Source: an uncultured Prevotella sp. (GTDB lineage: Bacteria; Bacteroidota; Bacteroidia; Bacteroidales; Bacteroidaceae). From it: DNA of 13,467 nucleotides. Both the position numbers and the translations under genes were made by a program. How positions within the stretch are numbered: the stretch's first letter is position 1; each line of letters starts with the position of its first letter. A model generated the notes under the pieces. That model was given only the letters and a program-made list of their open reading frames with translations, ran no database searches and had not been told where the DNA came from. The DNA lies in contig CAMUQM010000039.1 in assembly GCA_947095945.1 (NCBI GenBank), positions 1 through 13,467 on the forward strand, in the 5' to 3' direction. Positions 6,368 to 13,467 of the stretch are shown here, piece after piece.

Positions 6368-9322
6368 ATGAGTCTCACAAATAGGATAATAGCGTCTATT
6401 GTATTTTGCGGACTAAGTATCAATGGAATTGCACAGACACTTACAGGTTGTGTTGTTGACAAAGATGATCGTAAGCCGATTGCTTATGCATCAGTCACAT
6501 TGAAGGAAAATCGCTTATACGCTTTTACGGACGAAAAAGGTTGTTTCACTATAAAAAACGTACCGAAAGGAAAGTGTACAGCGATGATTTCTTGTCTTGG
6601 TTATGCAGAACAAACAATAGTTGTCACCATTAATGCTGATGGTGCCACACTCAACGTGCGCCTTGCCGAAGACAACCTTCAACTCGACGAAGTACAAGTT
6701 GTTGCGCATCGAAAGAAGGATGAGATAACAACCTCTTACACCATTGATCGTAAGACATTAGACAATCAACAGATAATGACTTTGGGCGACATTGCTCAGC
6801 TTTTGCCGGGAGGTAAGAGTGTGAATCCTTCTTTGATGAACGATAGCAAACTTACTTTGCGTAGCGGTTCATCAGAGCGAGGCAATGCGTCGTTTGGAAC
6901 AGCCATAGAAGTTGATGGCGTTCGACTTAACAACAATGCCACGATGGGCGAAACGGCTGGTGTAAGTACGCGTGGCGTAAGTGCTTCTAACATTGAAAGC
7001 GTGGAAGTTGTACCCGGTATTACCTCTGTTGAATACGGCGACCTCACCAATGGCGTAGTAAAAGTGAAGACACGCAGAGGTAGTTCACCTTTTATCTTAG
7101 AAGGAAGTATCAATCAGCACACCCGCCAAATAGCCCTTCACAAAGGATTAGATTTGGGCAAGAATGCTGGACTCATCAATTTCTCCCTTGAGCATGCACG
7201 CTCTTTCTCGGATGCAGCATCGCCTTATACAGCTTATCAGCGCAATGTGCTGTCACTACATTATATGAATGTCTTTATGAAAAAGACACAGCCTCTGACC
7301 TTAGACATAGGGCTGAATGGAGGCGTGGGAGGCTATAATTCAAAGGCTGACCCAGACCGCAACTTGGACAGTTATTATAAGGTTAAGGACAATAATGTGG
7401 GTGGTAATGTGCGCCTTGACTGGTTGCTGAACAAGTCATGGATAACCAACCTTAATTTTACAGCAGCCTTCACCTACGCTGACAAACGCTCAGAAAGTTA
7501 TAGCAACGAAAGCAGTAGTTCTACACAACCTTATATCCACACCTTGACGGAAGGATATAACATTGCTGAAGACTACGATAAGAACCCTTCTGCCAACATC
7601 ATCCTTGGTCCTACGGGTTATTGGTATCTTCGTGGCTTTGGCGACTCAAAGCCATTCACCTATAGTTTGAAGCTAAAGGGCAATTGGAACAAATCATTTG
7701 GAAAGTTCCGCAATCGCCTACTTGTTGGTGCAGAGTGGACCAGCAGTAAGAACAAAGGAAAGGGAACATACTACGAGAATATGCGCTATGCACCAACATG
7801 GCGAGAATATCGTTTTGATGCCCTTCCCGCTTTGAACAATATGGCTCTTTATGCCGAAGACAAGCTTTCAATGGCTGTTAATGCCAAACAGAATATTGAA
7901 CTGACAGCAGGTGTACGTGAAGATATCACCTCTATTTCAGGCTCAGCATATGGTACAGTGAGTAGTCTTTCACCACGACTGAATATGCGTTATGTGCTTC
8001 GCTTTGACCAAGAGAGTTGGGTTAATAGTCTTAGCTTACATTCAGGATGGGGCAAGAGCGTGAAACTTCCAAGTTTCCAAGTACTCTACCCTTCTCCATC
8101 TTATCGTGACATGTTGGCATTCTCATCTACCAGTGATGCTAATAATCGCTCTTATTATGCCTATTACACTCACCCTTCAAAGGCACGATACAATGCTGAC
8201 TTGAAATGGCAATATGCCAACCAGTGGGATTTAGGCGTGGAGATGAGAACGAAGATAGCAGACATCAACCTTTCATTCTTCCATAGTAAGACATTCAATC
8301 CTTACATGGCAACGAATGTTTACTCACCTTTCACATATAAATACACATCACCAGCTAAACTTCAGACAAGTGGTATTGATGCTCCAAATCGCCTCTTCTC
8401 GATTGATCCACAGACAGGTATTGTGACAGTAAGTGATGCCAGCGGTGCAAAAAAACCAGTTGTACTCGGTTATGACGAGCGCAACACCTACGTTACCAAT
8501 ACAAAATATGTGAATGCTGACCCATTGAGTCGCTATGGCTTAGAATGGATAGTAGATTTCAAACAGATTAAGGCTCTCCGCACACAGGTACGTGTTGATG
8601 GTAAGTATTATCATTATAAGGCACAGGACGAAACCCTTTTTGCGGATGTTCCTGTAGGTTTGAACACACGCCAATCAGACGGAAAGCTCTATCAGTATAT
8701 TGGTTATTATCGTGGTGGTGCAGCTACTTCAACCAACTATACCGCCAATGCTTCACCATCAAATGGCTCTGTTAGTGGGCAGGTGGATGTGAATGTCACA
8801 TTGACGACACATATACCAAAGATTCGACTCATCATTGCTTTGCGTATGGAAAGTTCACTTTATACTTACAGTAAAGCTACCAGCAGCCGAGGATATGTTG
8901 TAAATAGTGGCAATGAATACTTTGGTGAGCCATATAATGGTAAGACAAAGAACCAGACCGTCATCGTCTATCCAGAGTATTATAGCACATGGGATGCACC
9001 AGAGACATTGGTTCCTTTTGCTGAAAAACTACGTTGGGCAGCAACGAATGACAGAGGATTATACAACGACCTGACACAGTTGGTTGTGCGAACAAACTAT
9101 CCTTACACACTGAATCCAAATAAGCTCAGTGCTTTCTGGTCGGCTAATTTGAGTGTAACAAAGGAAATAGGTAAGCACGTATCTATATCGTTCTATGCCA
9201 ATAACTTCTTCAACACACTTGCTCAGGTACACTCTTCTCAGACAGGACTTGAAACGAGTCTCTTTGGTAGTGGATATGTTCCGAGTTTCTATTATGGACT
9301 ATCATTAAGATTGAAGATATAA
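6368..9322 (+). CDS. TonB-dependent outer-membrane receptor with CarboxypepD_reg-like N-domain
   Basis: This 984-aa protein has a signal peptide ending near NGIAQ (19-23) and a CarboxypepD_reg-like beta domain at about 24-105 (TGCVVDKDDRKPIAYASV, then FTIKNVPKGKC). A TonB-box-like LDEVQVVA follows at 106-113. The plug domain spans about 120-237, with conserved NIESVEVVPG (208-217) and EYGDLTNGVVKVKTRRG (222-238). A beta-barrel rich in aromatic and Tyr-x-Tyr patterns runs to the terminal YGLSLRLKI. Such receptors move large or scarce nutrients across the outer membrane using TonB-ExbBD energy. No SusD follows, so this is not a standard glycan SusCD pair; the substrate is unknown. The start is firm: an in-frame stop lies at 6344-6346 with no other start codon between, and the next in-frame Met is residue 73. 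Its TAA overlaps the next ATG by one base. Confidence 0.93.
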   Translation: MSLTNRIIASIVFCGLSINGIAQTLTGCVVDKDDRKPIAYASVTLKENRLYAFTDEKGCFTIKNVPKGKCTAMISCLGYAEQTIVVTINADGATLNVRLAEDNLQLDEVQVVAHRKKDEITTSYTIDRKTLDNQQIMTLGDIAQLLPGGKSVNPSLMNDSKLTLRSGSSERGNASFGTAIEVDGVRLNNNATMGETAGVSTRGVSASNIESVEVVPGITSVEYGDLTNGVVKVKTRRGSSPFILEGSINQHTRQIALHKGLDLGKNAGLINFSLEHARSFSDAASPYTAYQRNVLSLHYMNVFMKKTQPLTLDIGLNGGVGGYNSKADPDRNLDSYYKVKDNNVGGNVRLDWLLNKSWITNLNFTAAFTYADKRSESYSNESSSSTQPYIHTLTEGYNIAEDYDKNPSANIILGPTGYWYLRGFGDSKPFTYSLKLKGNWNKSFGKFRNRLLVGAEWTSSKNKGKGTYYENMRYAPTWREYRFDALPALNNMALYAEDKLSMAVNAKQNIELTAGVREDITSISGSAYGTVSSLSPRLNMRYVLRFDQESWVNSLSLHSGWGKSVKLPSFQVLYPSPSYRDMLAFSSTSDANNRSYYAYYTHPSKARYNADLKWQYANQWDLGVEMRTKIADINLSFFHSKTFNPYMATNVYSPFTYKYTSPAKLQTSGIDAPNRLFSIDPQTGIVTVSDASGAKKPVVLGYDERNTYVTNTKYVNADPLSRYGLEWIVDFKQIKALRTQVRVDGKYYHYKAQDETLFADVPVGLNTRQSDGKLYQYIGYYRGGAATSTNYTANASPSNGSVSGQVDVNVTLTTHIPKIRLIIALRMESSLYTYSKATSSRGYVVNSGNEYFGEPYNGKTKNQTVIVYPEYYSTWDAPETLVPFAEKLRWAATNDRGLYNDLTQLVVRTNYPYTLNPNKLSAFWSANLSVTKEIGKHVSISFYANNFFNTLAQVHSSQTGLETSLFGSGYVPSFYYGLSLRLKI

Positions 9323-9702
9323 TGAGAAAGATATTTTGTTTACTTGCAGTATGCGTGATAACGCTGTTGGTTTCGTGCGCTGACTATGATGAAGGACTTG
9401 AAGTAGTCAACTTTGATGTGAAGTTAGAGTTCCCAAGCACTTATGATGGCTCGTATGAAGGATTGCGCGTGGAGTTACAAGATGCGGTGGCAAGTATCTT
9501 TGTTGATAGCACAGATACACAAGGAGTCGCTCACTTCAGCGTTCCTTCTGGCTTGTATAAGGTCAGCAGCTCTGCAAGAAAGGAGACCACAGACTATCGC
9601 TACTTCTTCAATGGAGCCAAGTCGCAGGTGGTCGTTGCCGTAGACTCTCCTCGCGTAATAACCTTACCATTAGTAATGTCGAAGAAACGTATTGTGAATT
9701 AA
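9322..9702 (+). CDS. Small lipoprotein resembling the N-terminal module of DUF4876 lipoproteins
   Basis: The 126-aa product has a lipoprotein signal with lipobox LVSC and acceptor Cys19, followed by acidic ADYDEG, which in Bacteroidetes can favour surface exposure. The rest is one beta-rich domain of prealbumin/Cna-B type: VKLEFPSTYDGSYEGLRVEL, then QGVAHFSVPSGLYKVSSSA, then YRYFFNGAKSQVVV. In my recollection this matches the N-terminal module of the ~400-aa DUF4876 lipoproteins, whose remaining part corresponds to the 371-aa gene downstream. The start overlaps the receptor stop (TAATG), so translation is probably coupled and the lipoprotein may sit on the receptor in stoichiometric amounts. 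Ligand unknown. Confidence 0.8.
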   Translation: MRKIFCLLAVCVITLLVSCADYDEGLEVVNFDVKLEFPSTYDGSYEGLRVELQDAVASIFVDSTDTQGVAHFSVPSGLYKVSSSARKETTDYRYFFNGAKSQVVVAVDSPRVITLPLVMSKKRIVN

Positions 9703-9734
9703 AAGAAAAATAAAGATAGTATAAATTAAAAACA

Positions 9735-10256
9735 ATGTTTATGAAGAAAATAAGTTTTATAGGGCTTATCGCTTTGACACTGTCGTTCATACCCCTTAGT
9801 GGCTTTGCACAGACAGTACAAGAGAAGATAATCACCTACCTTGTCTTGACCGAAACGAATGGTACAAAGATCGAGTTTGCTTTGGATTCATACCCTGTTG
9901 TAACAATAGAGGGTAACGACCTTGTTATTACTTGTGAAGGTAAGAAGTTATCAACAGCACTAACAGGAGTGCAGGACTACCATTTCACTGAGAAGAAAGT
10001 TACAACAAGCATCAGTAGCGTTCCTGCAAATGACCCCAAAGGTGAGACAACAACTCCAAGTTTCTCATTCAATAATGCTGAGGTAAGTGGGTTGAAAGCA
10101 GGTGCAAGGGTTGTCATTTACAATCTTAATGGTACTCAAATCAGCTCTGTAACAGCAGATGGTGAAGGACGAGTTACCCTTGATTTCTCGTCTTTACCTA
10201 AGGGTGTCTACATCCTCCGTACACCAACTAAGAGCTTTAAGTTTATGAATAAGTAA
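9735..10256 (+). CDS. Small secreted protein with type IX secretion type A sorting-like C-terminus
   Basis: The product is 173 aa, or 171 if ATG 9741 (MKKISF) is the true start. A signal peptide ends near SGFAQ (22-26). Residues 34-84 form a beta-rich unit with TNGTKIEFALDSYPVVTIEG and DLVIT. A Ser/Thr/Pro linker covers about 88-108. The last 65 residues match the Por/type IX type A sorting domain pattern: VSGLKAGARVVIYNLNGTQI, then FSSLPKGVYILRT and a basic SFKFMNK end. In known cargo this domain directs export through the type IX system and is often cleaved for surface attachment; short Prevotella proteins with such tails may be poorly studied cargo or non-functional relatives. Gaps of 32 and 31 bases on either side place it firmly in the receptor operon. 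Confidence 0.8.
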   Translation: MFMKKISFIGLIALTLSFIPLSGFAQTVQEKIITYLVLTETNGTKIEFALDSYPVVTIEGNDLVITCEGKKLSTALTGVQDYHFTEKKVTTSISSVPANDPKGETTTPSFSFNNAEVSGLKAGARVVIYNLNGTQISSVTADGEGRVTLDFSSLPKGVYILRTPTKSFKFMNK

Positions 10257-10287
10257 GAATAACATTAGAAATTAAATAGAAAAAGAT

Positions 10288-11403
10288 ATGAAGAAAATAT
10301 TACTTCTCCTTGTTGCTGTATTTGCTTTTATCAGCAACACCAATGCACAAACATGGAATATGGTTGTGACACATAACGATGGTACTGTCCAAGTTATTAA
10401 GGCTTCAGATGTAAAGAACGTTACTTTCCAACTACCTGATCAGAATGCTGACCAAGTTATCATTAAGGAACTGTACACAACAGGTGTACCAGACGATAAA
10501 GACCCCAAGAATTTCTTCCAATCTGACAAGGGTTTTATCCTCTACAACAATGGTGGTAAGACAGCGGTAATCAGCAACTTGGCTATTGGTATATTAGATC
10601 CATATAATGCACATGCTGCAAATGTATGGTATAGTGCAAGTGCGACAGAGCCATCTTACGTATCACAGGGATGGGTTCCAGCTGCTTGTGGTATATGGTA
10701 CTTCCAAAATTCATTGGTGATTGAACCTTACTCACAGGTTGTTATTAACTGTATGGGAGCAATAGATAACACCAAGACCTATTCAAAGAGCATCAACTAT
10801 GCCAACAAGGATTATTACACAATGTACGATCCAGAGTCTGGTTTCAATAATACATATTATTATCCTACACCAGCTGATGTCATCCCAGCAAGCCATTATC
10901 TTAAAGCCGTAGAGTTTGGGCAAGCCAATGCTTGGCCACTTAGTGTATCTTCTCCATGTTTCTTTATCTTCCAAACAAAGGGTACAACACCTGCTGCTTT
11001 TGCAAACGATGCAAGCAATATCGTTTATGCACCGGGCAAACCACAGACAAAAGTTTTTGCTGTATTGAAGGTTCCTACAGACTGGATTCTTGATGGTGTT
11101 GAGGTTTATCAGGATATTAACGAGAGTAAGAGCAAGAAGCGTTTCGGCTCTGACGTGGATGCTGGTTATGTAAAGCAGACTATCAAACTTGGTCACAGTG
11201 TATACCGCAATGTGGATGCTGAAGCAACTAAGAAGATTGAAGGCAATACAGCTAAGTTGGTTTATAGCACTCAGTATGGCACTGACCCAAGTGGTATCGA
11301 CGCTGAAGCATCTATGAAGAGTGGAGCAAAGATTGTCTACATGGACACTAACAACTCTACTGCTGACTTCCACGAGCGCAAACAGTTCTCACTTAGAGAC
11401 TAA
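10288..11403 (+). CDS. Secreted DUF4876-like protein
   Basis: The 371-aa product starts with a clear signal peptide, MKKILLLLVAVFAFISNTNA|Q, with no lipobox. Residues 23-47 (VVTHNDGTVQVIKASDVKNV, then TF) resemble the N-terminal unit of the preceding 173-aa protein. From about 56 on it resembles the main part of DUF4876: VIIKELYTTGVPDD (57-70), KGFILYNNGG (81-90) and SNLAIGILDP (96-105). It is Tyr-, Trp- and Asn-rich, has three cysteines (134, 155, 224), and ends ADFHERKQFSLRD. DUF4876 has no known function but, from memory, travels with TonB receptors in Bacteroidetes. Here it has a plain secretory signal instead of being a lipoprotein, and no sorting tail, so it is predicted periplasmic or released. 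The family assignment is from pattern memory and needs a profile search. Confidence 0.72.
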   Translation: MKKILLLLVAVFAFISNTNAQTWNMVVTHNDGTVQVIKASDVKNVTFQLPDQNADQVIIKELYTTGVPDDKDPKNFFQSDKGFILYNNGGKTAVISNLAIGILDPYNAHAANVWYSASATEPSYVSQGWVPAACGIWYFQNSLVIEPYSQVVINCMGAIDNTKTYSKSINYANKDYYTMYDPESGFNNTYYYPTPADVIPASHYLKAVEFGQANAWPLSVSSPCFFIFQTKGTTPAAFANDASNIVYAPGKPQTKVFAVLKVPTDWILDGVEVYQDINESKSKKRFGSDVDAGYVKQTIKLGHSVYRNVDAEATKKIEGNTAKLVYSTQYGTDPSGIDAEASMKSGAKIVYMDTNNSTADFHERKQFSLRD

Positions 11404-11436
11404 TAATACAGAAGGTAAAAGAACATAACCTGTAAG

Positions 11437-13053
11437 ATGAGATATAGGTTCATGACACTTATACTGGCTGGAGCATCCCTCTCTACCAGCCTCAACGCAC
11501 AGGAGCAGGCTAAGGATAGTCTGCTCCATCGTGATTTTAGCTTCGTTGCCAACAGCGATGCATGGCTGACTAATGACAATGCTGCAGCCTTAGGACGATT
11601 TAAGACAAAGAACATTTCTTTTGCTGAAGCATATGTACAATATGGCAAGGGTGGCTTTATCAACTATGACGAGTCACCACATACCGTGCAGGCAGGTGCC
11701 AACGTGTCTTCATTCTATCGTTTGACGGACAGGATTGTCCTATCGGGGAGTATGCGTTATGACAACTTCTCTGGGCGCAACATGACTGGTTCAGCATTCA
11801 TACAAACCCAACGTCTACCATTTGATATCGTAGAAGACTCGCTAAACCATGCTGGCACAAAACATCGTGACACCTATAATCTTATGGGAGCATTGTCTTG
11901 GGAGCTATACAAAGGGATTGCCCTTGGAGCCAAAGTAGACTTCACCGCTGCCAACGCTGCCAAGTATAAGGACTTAAGACACAAGACAAAGCTGATGAAC
12001 TTAGCCCTCACAACAGGCGTATATGTACCACTACAGTCTGTTAGTCTCGGTCTTAACTATACTTATCGGCGCAACACAGAGAGTGTAGTTTTCAGTACTT
12101 ACGCTTCAAATGCACAAGAGTTTTCGTCTTATATCAACTATGGTCCGTGGATTGGCAAGACCGAACAGTTTAGCAGTTCAGGCTTTACCGACAGCAGCAG
12201 AGAGCAACCGATGCTCAATGAATACCATGGTTTTGGGCTACAATTTAGCTGGGACATCCTACCTAATCTCTCATGGTTTAACAACTTTGGCGGTACATAT
12301 CGCAAAGGTTATTACGGTAGGAAGTCACCCTATACGATAGTTCACTCCAATCATCATAGCAACATCTATGACTATCATTCACGCCTATCTTTGACACTCG
12401 ACAAGCAGGTACATCATCTTGATTTCAGCTTTTCAAGTGAGAATCTTGTCAACGAGATGAATGCTTATCGTTCTAACAAGAATGAACAGGGAGCCTACTT
12501 CTATCAGTATCTTGACCCTGTGAAGAGTGCCAATAAGGCGTGGAACGATGTGCATCTTGGCTATACTGGCTATTATGGAGTGACAAACGAATTACCTCTC
12601 TGGACAATAGAAGCGGGCGCTAACTTCTCTCATCGTAAGCAGACAGGCTACAGCTACCCTTACTTCCGACGTCAGGACATCCACACAACAGAGGCTTATA
12701 CAAGTCTTACACGTAACCTCCTTTTCCGAAAGGGAGTACTTTCACTACAAGCTGGCTTTGCCTATAAGAAGGGAAAGGGTGATGCTTTCAAAGACGGAAC
12801 ATTAGCGCAACCTTCTGATAAGCAGAATGGTTTCCCTACGATGGACGTACTGATGTATCGCGAGTATAAGTATCTTACAGACCCACAATACTCCCTCCAT
12901 CTTGGAGTTAAATATTCCTTTGTACTTCCGGGGACAAAGATGAAGACGTACACTGCCTTTGACTTTACCCATCGTCACACCAATGACGGCAACGCTTACC
13001 TTGTAGGTAGGAACTATTCAACGGGTAGACTGACTATTGGTTGTACGTTCTAA
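11437..13053 (+). CDS. DUF6850-like outer-membrane beta-barrel protein
   Basis: The 538-aa product has a signal peptide ending near SLNAQ (18-22). A conserved-looking N-terminal motif, SDAWLTNDNAAALGRF (40-55), is followed by many alternating polar/aromatic strands, for example LTDRIVLSGSMRYDNFSG and VSLGLNYTYRR. The C-terminus RLTIGCTF ends in Phe, the usual recognition signal of the BAM machinery. The overall pattern fits the DUF6850 outer-membrane barrel family, which I recall next to DUF4876 genes; function is unknown. It starts 33 bases after the DUF4876-like stop, so it is likely the last gene of the receptor operon. It has no plug or TonB box, so it would be a passive channel, an assembly partner or an adhesin-like barrel. 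Confidence 0.75.
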   Translation: MRYRFMTLILAGASLSTSLNAQEQAKDSLLHRDFSFVANSDAWLTNDNAAALGRFKTKNISFAEAYVQYGKGGFINYDESPHTVQAGANVSSFYRLTDRIVLSGSMRYDNFSGRNMTGSAFIQTQRLPFDIVEDSLNHAGTKHRDTYNLMGALSWELYKGIALGAKVDFTAANAAKYKDLRHKTKLMNLALTTGVYVPLQSVSLGLNYTYRRNTESVVFSTYASNAQEFSSYINYGPWIGKTEQFSSSGFTDSSREQPMLNEYHGFGLQFSWDILPNLSWFNNFGGTYRKGYYGRKSPYTIVHSNHHSNIYDYHSRLSLTLDKQVHHLDFSFSSENLVNEMNAYRSNKNEQGAYFYQYLDPVKSANKAWNDVHLGYTGYYGVTNELPLWTIEAGANFSHRKQTGYSYPYFRRQDIHTTEAYTSLTRNLLFRKGVLSLQAGFAYKKGKGDAFKDGTLAQPSDKQNGFPTMDVLMYREYKYLTDPQYSLHLGVKYSFVLPGTKMKTYTAFDFTHRHTNDGNAYLVGRNYSTGRLTIGCTF

Positions 13054-13068
13054 CAGTCTTACTATTGG

Positions 13069-13139
13069 TCCGCACGAATGGTGCTAAGCGTTCGCACGAG
13101 TGGTGTTAAGTATCCGCACCACTCGTGCGGAGCACTTAA
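13069..13139 (+). repeat. GC-rich palindromic intergenic repeat, copy 2, with strong hairpin
   Basis: Two direct units of 22 bases (13069-13090 and 13091-13112) share TCGCACGA, TGGTG and TAAG. A third unit lies in reverse orientation (about 13113-13139). CGCACGAGTGGTG (13093-13105) and CACCACTCGTGCG (13117-13129) form a perfect 13-bp stem with an 11-base loop, extended by one G-T and one A-T pair. An alternative 7-bp hairpin, TCCGCAC/GTGCGGA (13113-13131), is nested in it. There is no clear T-tract, but the stem could still end or stabilise the upstream transcript. Related to copy 1 at 6091-6152 in opposite orientation. Confidence 0.8.
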
Positions 13140-13254
13140 AAGAGCGCAATATGCTATTAAGACCAAAGCAAGTAAGCCTTAGTAAGACGACAGCCAACCC
13201 AGAGTAATTACCAGACAGACATAAAAGAATTATAAAAGGAATCAATCACATATT

Positions 13255-13467
13255 ATGTTAATGAACAAAAGAATCATCAATGCGCTTGTACTCCTGCTCC
13301 TCGTGACAGGTGTTATGGCGCAGAAGGTCACTACCGACAACAGCTTCCGCATAGGTAAGTTGAAGAATGGTATGACCTATTACATACGCCACAATGCCAA
13401 GGAGAAAGGGATTGCCGACTTCTACATTGCACAGCGTGTGGGAAGTATTCTTGAAGAACCAAACCAA
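13255..13467 (+). CDS. Secreted M16 family zinc metallopeptidase, N-terminal fragment
   Basis: Only 71 codons are present; the reading frame is open at the window end. The signal peptide (NKRIINALVLLLLVTGVMA|Q) is followed by FRIGKLKNGMTYYIRHN and ADFYIAQRVGSILEEPNQ, the characteristic start of Bacteroidetes M16 (pitrilysin/insulinase-like) peptidases. The HxxEH zinc motif should begin about 5-8 residues past the window edge. Family members degrade peptides up to a few kDa in the periplasm or at the surface. ATG 13261 is an alternative start two codons in. It lies 201 bases after the barrel gene, beyond the palindromic repeat, so it may have its own promoter, although I see no exact TAnnTTTG box in that gap. 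Confidence 0.9.
   Translation, partial: MLMNKRIINALVLLLLVTGVMAQKVTTDNSFRIGKLKNGMTYYIRHNAKEKGIADFYIAQRVGSILEEPNQ

Noticed and set aside
6368..9322. SusC/SusD glycan utilisation locus
   Set aside because: The receptor is followed by a 126-aa lipoprotein, not a ~500-aa SusD, and no glycoside hydrolase or regulator is in the window.
10783..11373. Minus-strand open frame of 196 codons inside the DUF4876-like gene
   Set aside because: It is antisense to a gene with a clear signal peptide and good operon context. Its product is Cys/Ile-rich with no domain, typical of a shadow frame.
1..13467. parS site near parB
   Set aside because: No sequence close to TGTTTCACGTGAAACA was seen. Several CACGTG-like cores (for example near 2653, 4335, 5068 and 6127) lack the flanking symmetric arms.

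Overview
The window looks like chromosomal DNA of a Prevotella-type member of the Bacteroidales. This rests on Bacteroidetes-specific families (a DUF5683 protein, a DUF4876 protein, a DUF6850-like barrel, a TonB receptor with a CarboxypepD_reg-like domain, a type IX secretion sorting-like tail), a TAnnTTTG promoter box, few Shine-Dalgarno sequences and AT-rich intergenic DNA. Nothing here resolves the species. All genes lie on the + strand.

Region 1 (1-5710) is a housekeeping block: the last codons of parA, then parB (chromosome partition), a DUF5683 membrane protein, a secreted MltD-like lytic transglycosylase and a bifunctional RelA/SpoT (p)ppGpp enzyme. A good intrinsic terminator closes it. 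The block links chromosome segregation, envelope and wall remodelling, and the stringent response. A six-copy TAACTCC tandem array separates parA from parB.

Region 2 (5710-6367) is the only long non-coding stretch. It holds two small dyads, a doubtful 41-codon ORF, a GC-rich palindromic repeat, a further dyad that could be an operator, and a promoter whose -7 box ends 5 bases before the next start codon. The following mRNA is probably leaderless.

Region 3 (6368-13053) is a tight five-gene exported-protein operon: a TonB-dependent receptor, a 126-aa lipoprotein overlapping it by one base, a 173-aa secreted protein with a type A sorting-like C-terminus, a 371-aa secreted DUF4876-like protein, and a 538-aa DUF6850-like outer-membrane barrel. 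No SusD partner is present. As far as I can recall, the lipoprotein and the 371-aa protein correspond to the two halves of what is one DUF4876 lipoprotein in other Bacteroidetes, with the sorting-domain protein placed between them. The substrate is unknown. This operon is the best candidate here for an undescribed system.

Region 4 (13054-13467) has a second copy of the GC-rich palindromic repeat, which forms a strong hairpin, then the start of a secreted M16 peptidase cut off by the window end. No tRNA, rRNA, CRISPR array, transposase or phage gene was seen.
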